Origin: Leuconostoc kimchii IMSNU 11154
GTDB taxonomy: Bacteria; Bacillota; Bacilli; Lactobacillales; Lactobacillaceae
DNA: 64,000 bases
Assembly (NCBI RefSeq): GCF_000092505.1
Contig: NC_014136.1
Span: 1,882,501 to 1,946,500, forward strand
Direction of reading: 5' to 3'
Positions 1 through 6,668 of the stretch are shown in pieces; position 1 is the stretch's first letter, and each line of letters begins with the position of its first letter. The translations under genes and the position numbers were made by a program. The notes below the pieces were generated by a model. It did not search any database, was not told the origin of the DNA, and was given only the letters and a program-made list of their open reading frames with translations.

Positions 1-1
1 A

Positions 2-460
2 CTGCCAACAGCTAAGAAATTCAAGCGTTGGGTAACATCAGAAGTTATTCCGAGTGTATTGAAACATGGTAGTTACTCAAAACCACAAAGCACATTGCAA
101 CTATTTGATAACGCGCTTCAAGTGATGAAAGAACAAGAAACCAAAATTAACCACGTAGTTGATCGAATGGATGAGTTTGAAGACGCACAGGAAATCAGAA
201 GCTGGGAGCAGACTGAATTATTGCGCATGAGAAAAAACAAGGTGTTTGCAATTCTAGGGAGTAAACATACGAAGCGATATAAGGCATTATCCAGTGAAGT
301 ATACCAATCAATTAGTCATGACTTTAAATCACAGTTTAACGTGCCAAGATATAACGCGTTGCCACGAAAGCAATTTGAAGACGGCAAACGGTTCTTCATT
401 AATTGGGAACCGAGTAACTTATTAGAACTTGCCATAAAGGGCGCAGAACAACCAGCATAG
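2..460 (+). CDS. Phage antirepressor, C-terminal part (5' end outside window)
   Basis: The reading frame is open from the first bases, so the gene begins upstream of the window; 152 codons are visible. The first residues (KKFKRWVTSEVIPS) look like the end of a Bro-N domain. The rest resembles an ORF6C domain ending in FNVPRYNALPRKQFEDG and a conserved NW near the C-terminus. Proteins of this build are phage antirepressors that bind DNA or repressor and help switch to lytic growth. The ORF6C part is related to that of the second antirepressor at 1026-1826. A strong ribosome binding site for the next gene follows the stop closely. Confidence 0.8.
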   Translation: MPTAKKFKRWVTSEVIPSVLKHGSYSKPQSTLQLFDNALQVMKEQETKINHVVDRMDEFEDAQEIRSWEQTELLRMRKNKVFAILGSKHTKRYKALSSEVYQSISHDFKSQFNVPRYNALPRKQFEDGKRFFINWEPSNLLELAIKGAEQPA

Positions 461-476
461 AAAGGAGGTAATAAAT

Positions 477-734
477 TTGAAAGCTATATACGTAGCCGGA
501 AAGTTAACCGGCGTAATAGTCGAGAAACAAAAAAATACATTGCTTATCAGGAAAGCGTTATTTACTTATCTGGACGATAAAGAAATAACTGTGCTTACTG
601 GAGAAGCAATGTATGTAGATGAAAAAATACTAGACGAAGTTGAGGCAAGAATTGTCGAAGTCGAAAGCAACTCAATTGAACCAGTCAACATTAACAGACG
701 CGTTGACTTTGTTAGAGAATTTGTCAACGTGTAA
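477..734 (+). CDS. Small phage protein of unknown function
   Basis: 85 residues, starting at TTG; the choice rests on a strong AAAGGAGG site nine bases upstream. I do not recognise a domain. The sequence is acidic in its second half, with no membrane segment or signal. It lies 16 bp after the antirepressor and is probably co-transcribed with it. Its last 63 bases overlap, tail to tail, the minus-strand gene at 672-899, and both have convincing ribosome binding sites. Function unknown. Confidence 0.6.
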   Translation: MKAIYVAGKLTGVIVEKQKNTLLIRKALFTYLDDKEITVLTGEAMYVDEKILDEVEARIVEVESNSIEPVNINRRVDFVREFVNV

Positions 735-899
735 TTGAACAAATTCGTCATTTATAGACATCACAATACCTTTAATAAGATAATACGGCGTCTTTGCATC
801 AGATGATGAATTAATCAGATCACCAACTTGTGGATTAAATGGAAGTGTGAAATCAGACTTCACATTCTTTCCGTCGATGATTAGCGAATATTTAATCAT
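672..899 (-). CDS. Small phage protein on the minus strand, unknown function
   Basis: 75 residues beginning MIKYSLIIDG. The ATG at 899 was chosen because an AAAGGAGA site precedes it; longer in-frame extensions have no such site. The protein looks like a compact mixed alpha/beta fold without membrane segments. It is transcribed against its neighbours and converges on the gene at 477-734. A minus-strand terminator (957-986) lies just upstream, so transcription of this gene would have to start between about 900 and 957. Function unknown. Confidence 0.55.
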   Translation of the reverse strand: MIKYSLIIDGKNVKSDFTLPFNPQVGDLINSSSDAKTPYYLIKGIVMSINDEFVQLHVDKFSNKVNASVNVDWFN

Positions 900-956
900 G
901 TAATTTTGTCTCCTTTCATTTATTTCAGCCTGTACGCCGATAAATAAAGGATAGCA

Positions 957-986
957 CAAAAAAACCTGACTACGGAATTAGTCAGG
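957..986 (-). terminator. Rho-independent terminator reading leftwards
   Basis: A perfect 8-bp inverted repeat (CCTGACTA/TAGTCAGG, 965-986) is followed on the minus strand by seven T residues. No leftward gene lies to its right, so it faces the direction of the surrounding plus-strand transcription. It may insulate against antisense transcription or act as a processing hairpin in the leader of the antirepressor at 1026. Confidence 0.55.
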
Positions 987-1025
987 AGGAATATAACTCA
1001 ATTATAACAGAAAAGGAATATACAC

Positions 1026-1826
1026 ATGAGTAATTTAAAAGTGATCGGTAAAGAACAAGTATCAGGATATGAATTCACTGGTATCGAGGGTGGATTCGGA
1101 GATGGCACACGAGGCATGTTGGTTCGTGATATTGCGGATATTCACAGCAAGTCAACTAAAGCTATCAATCAAGCGATCAACATGAATATCAAACGATTCA
1201 AAACAGGTGTTGATTTAATTGACTTAAAACAGAAAGATTTCGAGGTCAATCAAATTGACCTCGGATTTAGTCAAAATTCAATTAATCGTTCCTCACATAT
1301 TTACATGTTAAGCGAACGTGGTTACTCAAAGTTGTTAAAGATTTTGGAAGATGATATAGCATGGGATATTTACGACAAATTTGTTGACGGATATTTCAAT
1401 ATGCGCAAGGCGTTTAAACAGCCAAAAAGTCCAATGGATTTCATCAAGTTACACAATGAAGCATTTATTGAAGTTGATGAACGTGTCGGCGTATTGGAAG
1501 ACTTCAAGAAAGACTACGACGAAAATAGGACGATTAACGAAGATCAGGTCATTCAGATTGAAAAAGCGCGTAAGAGTAAAGCGATGAAAATTGTTGGCGG
1601 TGTTGCTACTAATGCTTATAAAGAATTTTACTCTGATATTTTGCGCAAGAAGCTGTTCCCAGATTTCAGAAAACGTTTCAATGTTAATCGCTACCGATCA
1701 TTGAAAGCTAAAGAATTTAACGAAGCAATTATGTTTATTCAAAATTGGCAACCAGAAAAAGAAATGTTGTATGCCATTAAATACTCAAATGAACAAACAA
1801 CATTAGATGTTAAGGAAACGGCATAG
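1026..1826 (+). CDS. ORF6N/ORF6C-type phage antirepressor
   Basis: 266 residues. The N-terminal ~125 residues match the ORF6N-type DNA-binding domain (phrases such as RDIADIHSKSTKAINQAI and YMLSERGYSKLLKIL). The C-terminal ~90 residues form an ORF6C-like domain (KARKSKAMKIVGG, FNVNRYRSL, QNWQPEKE). Such proteins counteract the lysogeny repressor. An AAAGGAATA site precedes the ATG. It is the second antirepressor in the first 2 kb, and its C-terminal domain is related to that of the gene at 2-460 while the N-terminal domains differ, which suggests domain shuffling. The next gene follows within 11 bp. Confidence 0.85.
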   Translation: MSNLKVIGKEQVSGYEFTGIEGGFGDGTRGMLVRDIADIHSKSTKAINQAINMNIKRFKTGVDLIDLKQKDFEVNQIDLGFSQNSINRSSHIYMLSERGYSKLLKILEDDIAWDIYDKFVDGYFNMRKAFKQPKSPMDFIKLHNEAFIEVDERVGVLEDFKKDYDENRTINEDQVIQIEKARKSKAMKIVGGVATNAYKEFYSDILRKKLFPDFRKRFNVNRYRSLKAKEFNEAIMFIQNWQPEKEMLYAIKYSNEQTTLDVKETA

Positions 1827-1836
1827 GAGAAAAAAT

Positions 1837-2082
1837 ATGGCTGAAAATATGATTATCAATGATTTAGAACGCGATGATTTAGAAATTGCGATCTGGAAAA
1901 TAAACGAGGCTAAAAATATATTGAACGGCGTAATTGGAAATACTGCTGACACTGATTTCATGGCAGAACTTGAAGTGGCAACTAGTGACCTTGATGATTT
2001 CACTGAAAAGTTGCGCAGTGTTAAAAATAAATCTCAAGTGATGGATTTTGTCGAGTATCGCGATCGGTTTTTGAACAACTAA
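1837..2082 (+). CDS. Small acidic phage protein, unknown function
   Basis: 81 residues beginning MAENMIINDL. The ATG at 1837 was chosen because TAGGAGA precedes it at good spacing; a longer frame from 1807 would overlap the previous gene and lacks such a site. It is acidic and mostly helical in appearance, with no recognised domain. It sits in a tight early-gene series, 10 bp after the antirepressor and 9 bp before the next gene. Confidence 0.6.
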   Translation: MAENMIINDLERDDLEIAIWKINEAKNILNGVIGNTADTDFMAELEVATSDLDDFTEKLRSVKNKSQVMDFVEYRDRFLNN

Positions 2083-2091
2083 GGAGAAATT

Positions 2092-2307
2092 ATGGCAAAT
2101 GTGATAAAAGAAGAAATCCTATTCTTCCCAGACCTATTAAACAACACGCAACTTCAAAAAATGACTGGCTACAACAAAGACAATTACAGTGACCTCGTCA
2201 ACATGAGGGGTTTTCCAAAGTTTGACGATGGCAGTGGACGAACAAAATATCCACGCGATGGTGTCAGACAGTTCATTAAGGCGCACACAGAATATAACTT
2301 TGATTAG
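2092..2307 (+). CDS. Small DNA-binding protein, excisionase/AlpA-like (putative)
   Basis: 71 residues beginning MANVIKEEILFF. Phrases such as NNTQLQKMTGY and MRGFPKF followed by YPRDGVRQFIKAH follow the pattern of small winged-helix or AlpA/excisionase-like proteins, in which a helix-turn-helix is followed by an RxGFPK-like wing. A role in early gene control or excision is likely but unproven. AAGGAGAA precedes the ATG. It is part of the early plus-strand cluster. Confidence 0.65.
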   Translation: MANVIKEEILFFPDLLNNTQLQKMTGYNKDNYSDLVNMRGFPKFDDGSGRTKYPRDGVRQFIKAHTEYNFD

Positions 2308-2318
2308 GGAGGTAACAC

Positions 2319-2492
2319 ATGGCAACAGCAATCACATGGTTCATCATCATCTCAGCAGGAATCACACTGTTCAGATGGGACGAGAACCGATTTAATGAGC
2401 GAGAAGCGCAACACGATTACGAAGAACTCATCAAGAATGGCTACACACGAAAAGAAGCAGCATTCTTGATTAACAATGCAGTGGAGGATTAG
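2319..2492 (+). CDS. 57-residue small membrane protein
   Basis: The ATG follows a GGAGGTAA site. The product starts with a single hydrophobic stretch (residues 3-18, ITWFIIISAGITLF), which fits one membrane segment, followed by a charged helical tail rich in E, K and R. The gene starts 11 bp after the preceding stop, and the following start lies 4 bp after its stop, so it is embedded in the early operon. Small single-span phage proteins like this are common; no specific role can be given. Confidence 0.6.
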   Translation: MATAITWFIIISAGITLFRWDENRFNEREAQHDYEELIKNGYTRKEAAFLINNAVED

Positions 2493-2496
2493 GAAA

Positions 2497-2658
2497 ATGA
2501 ATAAAGAAACAACGGTAAAGCTAGTAATTAATAATATTGATGAATTATATGACTTAGTTAAAAAAGCTCAGCAACAAAGTACTGAACTTAAAGACACACT
2601 TAATTCAATTCAAATGTTTATTCCAGATGTTGAGTTCTCTAAAACGAAACAAGAATAA
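2497..2658 (+). CDS. 53-residue phage protein, unknown function
   Basis: Starts at ATG 2497 (MNKETTVKLV); GGAGGATTAGG precedes it and overlaps the end of the previous gene. The product is mostly helical, with a probable short coiled coil around residues 14-36. There is no recognisable domain. Its last 20 bases overlap, tail to tail, the minus-strand gene at 2639-3052. Confidence 0.55.
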   Translation: MNKETTVKLVINNIDELYDLVKKAQQQSTELKDTLNSIQMFIPDVEFSKTKQE

Positions 2659-3052
2659 ATTTATCATCAGGAGTAAACAGGTAATTTTTGAGAGATATAT
2701 CAGATTTCATAAAACAAATATTGTAAACCCAATACGTTTCTGGTAGTTCCTGAAATTCTTCGGCTATTTTATAAATTAACTCTAATAGCGCTTCTCTATT
2801 GTTGATTAGTTTTAGCAGAGCATCTCTTGAAAACGTCTCATCTGAATACTTTGATAAATAGGTTGTTCTTAAGTTAATAGTAGTTTGTTCTTCAATTTTA
2901 AAATCAGAATCAATAAAGTCGGCACTTATTAATTCATTTTCATACTTGAAAACGAGTTTCTCAAAAGGAAAGGATATTTTATTATACTCACAGTATTCTT
3001 CCAAATTGTCCATGAAAAATTGAATGGTACGTGCTTGATGAAGTGTTAGCAT
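2639..3052 (-). CDS. Minus-strand accessory protein of unknown function
   Basis: 137 residues beginning MLTLHQARTI. I prefer the ATG at 3052, preceded by AGGAAGAAG, to a TTG at 3094 without a site. The product is acidic and rich in Phe, Tyr and Leu; no domain is recognised. It is transcribed against its neighbours and has its own extended -10 promoter at 3154-3162, which are marks of a phage moron expressed in the lysogen. Function unknown. Confidence 0.6.
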   Translation of the reverse strand: MLTLHQARTIQFFMDNLEEYCEYNKISFPFEKLVFKYENELISADFIDSDFKIEEQTTINLRTTYLSKYSDETFSRDALLKLINNREALLELIYKIAEEFQELPETYWVYNICFMKSDISLKNYLFTPDDKFILVSF

Positions 3053-3153
3053 AGTTCTTCTTCCTGCAACGTTTGGATAAACGGTTGCTATCAAATTTGC
3101 AAACAGGTATTCGTGTTTATAGCAGAAACATAAAACACTTGTTTGTATATATG

Positions 3154-3162
3154 ATTATACCA
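3154..3162 (-). promoter_or_regulatory. Extended -10 promoter element for the minus-strand gene
   Basis: On the minus strand the sequence reads TGGTATAAT, a perfect extended -10. The -35 region is poor. It lies about 100 bp upstream of the start at 3052, inside an imperfect inverted repeat (GTATA...TATAC, 3145-3160) that could serve as an operator. Confidence 0.5.
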
Positions 3163-3214
3163 GAAAAAAAGAACAGTAAGATCAAAAACAGTAGTGAAAG
3201 GACAGTTTTTGTAC

Positions 3215-3421
3215 ATGAAACTAAATGAAAAACTGAATAAATTATTACAAGAAAAAGGCAAGTCGTGGTATTGGCTTGGCAAAAATTCAGGTGTTGATAT
3301 GAGTACAATTTATCGAATTAAAAACGATGAGAGTGCTGGTACAGATTTTAGCACAATGGAAAAAATAGCTGATGCATTAGATGTCAGCTTAGATGAATTT
3401 AGAAGTAATAAAGAGGGGTAG
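3215..3421 (+). CDS. Small Cro/CI-type helix-turn-helix regulator
   Basis: 68 residues from ATG 3215 (MKLNEKLNKLLQEKG); a TTG two codons earlier is possible, with GAAAGGA upstream of both. Residues 9-62 form an XRE-family helix-turn-helix (SWYWLGKNSGVDMSTIYRI, then FSTMEKIADALDVSLDEF). It probably regulates early or replication genes. It lies 2 bp before the replisome organizer and downstream of the divergent minus-strand gene, so it could also act on the intervening promoter region. Confidence 0.75.
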   Translation: MKLNEKLNKLLQEKGKSWYWLGKNSGVDMSTIYRIKNDESAGTDFSTMEKIADALDVSLDEFRSNKEG

Positions 3422-3423
3422 TC

Positions 3424-4233
3424 ATGGCACAAAGAAGAATGTTCAGCAAGAAAGTTACTGATACGGATGTGTTTCTTGATATGCCACTATCAACACAAGC
3501 ATTGTACTTTCATCTAAATATGCACGCAGATGATGATGGCTTCATCGATAACACTAAGACAATTCAAAGAATGATCGGGTCCAGTGAAGATGACCGAAAG
3601 CTATTAATCGCAAAACAGTTTTTATTACCATTCGATAGCGGTGTTGTAGTTATCAAAGATTGGCGTGTTCACAACTATATTCGTAAGGATACCTACAATA
3701 AAACGATTTATCCAAACGAATTAGAACAGCTTCAAATCAACGAATCAGGTCAATATGAACATCGAAATTTAGTTACGTATACAGAACGTCCACGGGACGT
3801 AGACGAAACGTTGACACAGGTAAGGTTAGGTAAGGATAGGTTAGGTAAGGTAAGGATAGATAAGGATAGTAAAGATATATTGTCTGGTTCTGACGAACCC
3901 GACCACGTGCCCTACAAAGAAATTGTTGATTATTTGAATAAAAAGACTGGGAATAAATACCGAAATAGCGGTTCAAAAACAAAATCACTGATTAAAACGC
4001 GATTTAACGAGGGATTTAGTTTAGATGATTTCAAAGCAGTGATTGATGTTAAGAGTAGTCAATGGCTTAATGATCAAAAAATGAACAAGTTCTTACGACC
4101 AGAAACATTATTTAGCAATAAGTTTGAGAGCTATCTCAACGAGAACAACGTTAAACCAAATAATACAGATATGCGCAACATGACACAGGAAGAAGGCATG
4201 AGAGCAGCATTGGGTAAATACTACAAGGAATAG
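3424..4233 (+). CDS. Phage replisome organizer (replication initiation)
   Basis: 269 residues. The N-terminal ~110 residues match the winged-helix replisome organizer domain (MAQRRMFSKKVTDTDVF, then ALYFHLNMHADDDGFID). The C-terminal ~90 residues match the conserved phage replication C-terminal domain (YLNKKTGNKYR, TRFNEGFSLDDFKAVI, RPETLFSNKFESYL). Such proteins bind the phage origin and recruit the helicase loader, which is the next gene. The centre of the gene (3818-3870) consists of short direct repeats encoding RLGKDRLGKVRIDKD, the likely origin. DnaC follows 3 bp downstream. Confidence 0.9.
   Translation: MAQRRMFSKKVTDTDVFLDMPLSTQALYFHLNMHADDDGFIDNTKTIQRMIGSSEDDRKLLIAKQFLLPFDSGVVVIKDWRVHNYIRKDTYNKTIYPNELEQLQINESGQYEHRNLVTYTERPRDVDETLTQVRLGKDRLGKVRIDKDSKDILSGSDEPDHVPYKEIVDYLNKKTGNKYRNSGSKTKSLIKTRFNEGFSLDDFKAVIDVKSSQWLNDQKMNKFLRPETLFSNKFESYLNENNVKPNNTDMRNMTQEEGMRAALGKYYKE
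3818..3870 (+). repeat. Iteron cluster inside the replisome organizer gene, candidate phage origin
   Basis: About five short G-rich units of the form (A/G)GGTAAGG or GATAAGG, spaced 5-15 bp and joined by TTA or ATA, occur at about 3819, 3829, 3844, 3849 and 3860. In temperate phages of lactic acid bacteria the origin commonly lies as direct repeats within this gene, so this is the most likely site bound by the protein it encodes. No AT-rich melting region was delineated. Confidence 0.65.
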
Positions 4234-4236
4234 ATT

Positions 4237-5010
4237 ATGAATAACGTATCAGACTTTGCAACTGAATGGATTAAATCACACGGTGGCACATTACTTAGCG
4301 AGGAAGAACTAGCAACTAAGTTAGCAGACATCGACAAGCAGGCAGAAGAAAAGGCAGCAGTTGATTATCTCGCGCTGAAACGCAAGGTATATGACCGCGA
4401 TAGTTTATGGCCATCGAACCGAAAGGCAACATTCACATTTGAGAGGTGGCTACCAGAACGACAAGCAAACGTTAAGTTGGCTACAAAAATCAAAAATCAA
4501 GCAACGGATATTTTCAAACGACTAAGGTCTGATAACTTCAACATCTTCATTCTTGGCAATGCCGGTACTGGTAAAACAGCCATCACCTTAGCGCTAGTCA
4601 ATGCATTGGAAAGATACAGCCACAAGACAGTGATGTTTGTTAGTACTGTGGCGTTACGTGAATCAGTCATGTATGAATTTAGTGATTTGGGTGCCAGAGC
4701 TAAATTAGATCGTATCGCAAAGTCGATGCAAGAGGTTGATGTTTTGATACTTGATGACTTTGGTTCAGAAGTAGGCATGTCTGGAAATGGCAAGCAAGCA
4801 ACCGAACGTTTACAGCAGTTTTACATGAGAGTGGCTGATGCGCGCTACGAGGTGGATGAAAACGATAAAAGGACTAAGAGTACCATCGTGACGTCAAATA
4901 ACGTCAGGAGCGAATTAGAGGGCATGTACAATGACAAGTTAATTAGTCGATTAGTGACTAAGAAAACAGAAAACGTGTTGTTGTTTGCTGGATTGGAGGA
5001 TATCAGATGA
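4237..5010 (+). CDS. DnaC/IstB-like helicase loader ATPase
   Basis: 257 residues. Walker A GNAGTGKT lies at about 107-114 and Walker B LILDDFGSE at about 167-175, followed by a sensor-type TSN and an arginine-bearing RLVTKK near the end. This is the AAA+ loader that delivers the host replicative helicase to the phage origin bound by the preceding replisome organizer. The N-terminal ~95 residues would hold the helicase-binding part. The start follows the organizer stop by 3 bp, and the stop overlaps the next start (ATGA). Confidence 0.9.
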   Translation: MNNVSDFATEWIKSHGGTLLSEEELATKLADIDKQAEEKAAVDYLALKRKVYDRDSLWPSNRKATFTFERWLPERQANVKLATKIKNQATDIFKRLRSDNFNIFILGNAGTGKTAITLALVNALERYSHKTVMFVSTVALRESVMYEFSDLGARAKLDRIAKSMQEVDVLILDDFGSEVGMSGNGKQATERLQQFYMRVADARYEVDENDKRTKSTIVTSNNVRSELEGMYNDKLISRLVTKKTENVLLFAGLEDIR

Positions 5011-5156
5011 CAAAATACCAAGCAGTACGCACCGAAAACGGAGAAATAGTCGAACGTGATGTGAAGACATCCGACAGATTTAGTTGGATAGATGCACGCG
5101 TCAGGGCATTGAAATGTTTTGGCGGAGACTGGGGCTTTGAAGTAATTGAACAGTAA
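5007..5156 (+). CDS. 49-residue phage protein, unknown function
   Basis: ATG overlaps the stop of the loader gene; TTGGAGGA precedes it at good spacing, so translation is very likely. The product (MTKYQAVRTENG...) is compact and ends GDWGFEVIEQ, with no membrane segment. It closes this transcription segment, since two hairpins follow directly (5155-5220). No function can be assigned. Confidence 0.6.
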   Translation: MTKYQAVRTENGEIVERDVKTSDRFSWIDARVRALKCFGGDWGFEVIEQ

Positions 5157-5187
5157 AAAACGTCTAGCCATTGGAGTGGTTAGACGT
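5155..5187 (-). terminator. Terminator-like hairpin reading leftwards
   Basis: An interrupted inverted repeat (ACGTCTA...TAGACGT with inner CCA/TGG) is preceded on the plus strand by six A residues, so on the minus strand it is a stem followed by a T run. It faces against the local plus-strand genes, as does the hairpin at 957-986. Confidence 0.5.
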
Positions 5188-5220
5188 GAGGTATAAATGC
5201 TTTCAACGAATTTATACCTC
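5188..5220 (+). other. Second inverted repeat of a tandem hairpin
   Basis: A perfect 11-bp inverted repeat (GAGGTATAAAT / ATTTATACCTC) with an 11-base loop abuts the preceding hairpin. There is no T run on either side, so it is not a classical terminator. Its position in the leader of the gene at 5251 suggests an RNA processing or stability element, or a protein-binding site. Confidence 0.5.
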
Positions 5221-5250
5221 AAGAATATCAAGAAATGAAGAGGTAGTCAA

Positions 5251-5487
5251 ATGGTACAAGATGCAATTGATTTTTACAAGCCTGATAAAGGCTATGAAAC
5301 AGTGACTTGGCAAGTGTTATTAGCCAGTGAGATGAGTTTCGCGTCCGAAACAGAAACGTTTGATAGTGAAGCAGAGGCAAGTGGTGCTGTGGCAGACAAT
5401 TTAGAACTGATTGATTTGAAGATTGATCAACTCATGAAGTTACGTGACCGCATCAGTTTACAGCAGATTAGAAAGGTATTGGATTAA
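5251..5487 (+). CDS. Phage protein, unknown function
   Basis: 78 residues beginning MVQDAIDFYK, preceded by GAAGAGGTAG. The product is strongly acidic in the middle and ends in a basic helix (KLRDRISLQQIRKVLD). No domain is recognised. It begins a new block after the tandem hairpins and is followed immediately (no gap) by the next gene, which implies translational coupling. The position before the ERF gene suggests a link with recombination functions, but this is only context. Confidence 0.6.
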   Translation: MVQDAIDFYKPDKGYETVTWQVLLASEMSFASETETFDSEAEASGAVADNLELIDLKIDQLMKLRDRISLQQIRKVLD

Positions 5488-5889
5488 ATGACAAACGAAG
5501 TAACAGTAATCAATGAGTGGGGCGAGGCATACACCATCGACATGCTGCGCGATAAAAAAGTCGTTGAGAATATGTCAGCTGATGCCTTGCACGATCTCGC
5601 ATATGCAATCAAAGCGTTAAAGACACCAATTAAAAACGTTGAAGACGCAGTCAAGAAGAAATTAGATGACGGCGTTGAAATAAAAGGCATCAGTTACACG
5701 GAGGCGTCAAAACAGATGCTATCTAGCGATGATGAAGCACTAAAAAAAGCATTTGTTAAAAAGTACGGTTGGGACGCGGTGCAAGTCAAAACGCCAGCGC
5801 AACTAAAGAAACGATTTGGTACTGATATTCAAGAAGATTTAGATAAGGTTGTTGTTTATGAAACCCAGAACAGAGTCAAATATGACTGA
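5488..5889 (+). CDS. Phage protein of the recombination block, unknown function
   Basis: 133 residues, helical and highly charged, with KKYGWDAVQVKTPAQLKKRFG near the C-terminus. The ATG follows the previous stop directly. Genes of this size and place, just upstream of an ERF annealing protein, are common in phages of lactic acid bacteria, but I cannot assign a specific function. The next start lies 27 bp downstream with its own site. Confidence 0.6.
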   Translation: MTNEVTVINEWGEAYTIDMLRDKKVVENMSADALHDLAYAIKALKTPIKNVEDAVKKKLDDGVEIKGISYTEASKQMLSSDDEALKKAFVKKYGWDAVQVKTPAQLKKRFGTDIQEDLDKVVVYETQNRVKYD

Positions 5890-5916
5890 TATTGAAATCG
5901 AATTTAGAGGTGAATA

Positions 5917-6546
5917 ATGAGCGTATTAAAATCATTTATTGACGTTAAAAAGCATATTAAGCAACCAGTAAAAGACGGCAATAACCCACAATTTAAAAGT
6001 GGATATGTCACATTAGACGGCGTTATTAAATCAATTGATGATGCTATATCCGAATCAAAAGAACCGTTTGGTTGGTGGCAAGAAGTTAACGACAATGTTG
6101 TCTACACAACGATTACAAACGGTGAGGACACGATTAAAATTCAAGGTTTCCCGTTGTTAGCTGTTCAAAACAACAAAGCGGTAGCTCTAGATGGTGCAAC
6201 GCCACAGGCGCTGGGTTCTGGTTTGACATACGCCAAACGTTACAGCTTGGCAATGGCGTTTGGTATATCAAGTGACGTTGATGACGACGGTAATGGCGCA
6301 CAAGGGCAACAATATAAGCCAGCTAACAAGTCAACGAGTCAAGATAAGCCTAAAAATCCATTACACAGTGAGTTTGGAAAGTTGGCTAAAAAGATTGAGT
6401 CAAAAAACAGCATTGACGAAACGCAAGTTTATTCAATCATATCTACGCAATTCAGCTTGCAAGTTAATGAATTCATGGACTTTGTCAAATTGAGCGATAA
6501 CCAAAAACAGACGATTATTGAATTTATGCGAAAATCAGCGCAATAA
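5917..6546 (+). CDS. erf: ERF-family single-strand annealing protein
   Basis: 209 residues. The N-terminal ~130 residues carry the ERF family pattern, with GSGLTYAKRYSLAMAFGI at about 100-117 and an acidic DVDDDGN just after. The C-terminal ~80 residues are variable, as in the family. These proteins anneal complementary single strands during phage recombination and replication, working like Rad52/RecT. The gene belongs with the HNH nuclease and RusA resolvase that follow. AGGTGAATA precedes the ATG. Confidence 0.88.
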   Translation: MSVLKSFIDVKKHIKQPVKDGNNPQFKSGYVTLDGVIKSIDDAISESKEPFGWWQEVNDNVVYTTITNGEDTIKIQGFPLLAVQNNKAVALDGATPQALGSGLTYAKRYSLAMAFGISSDVDDDGNGAQGQQYKPANKSTSQDKPKNPLHSEFGKLAKKIESKNSIDETQVYSIISTQFSLQVNEFMDFVKLSDNQKQTIIEFMRKSAQ

Positions 6547-6668
6547 AATACGACCAGATCATCGTCGTAAAACTGATTAGTCCAGTGGAATAGGTTTGTC
6601 AGAATTTCCTGCGTCCGCTCGACATGGCGTAACCATGCAGATGGGTGAGATGCCCATGAGGTGAACAG
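6547..6668 (+). other. Structured leader between ERF and HNH nuclease genes
   Basis: This 122-bp gap holds no convincing gene. It shows two adjacent small hairpins: CATGG/CCATG (6623-6637) and ATGGG/CCCAT (6641-6657) around the loop TGAGATG. The second resembles an element at 22611-22627 ahead of a tail gene. The ribosome binding site GAGGTGA follows directly. Confidence 0.35.

Noticed and set aside
3138..3166. Plus-strand promoter for the small HTH gene near 3141
   Set aside because: TTGTTT and the nearest TATACC are only 11 bp apart; the minus-strand extended -10 in the same place is a much better match.
5882..5917. 11-codon frame between the 133-residue gene and ERF
   Set aside because: Too short, no ribosome site of its own, and it contains the site of the ERF gene.
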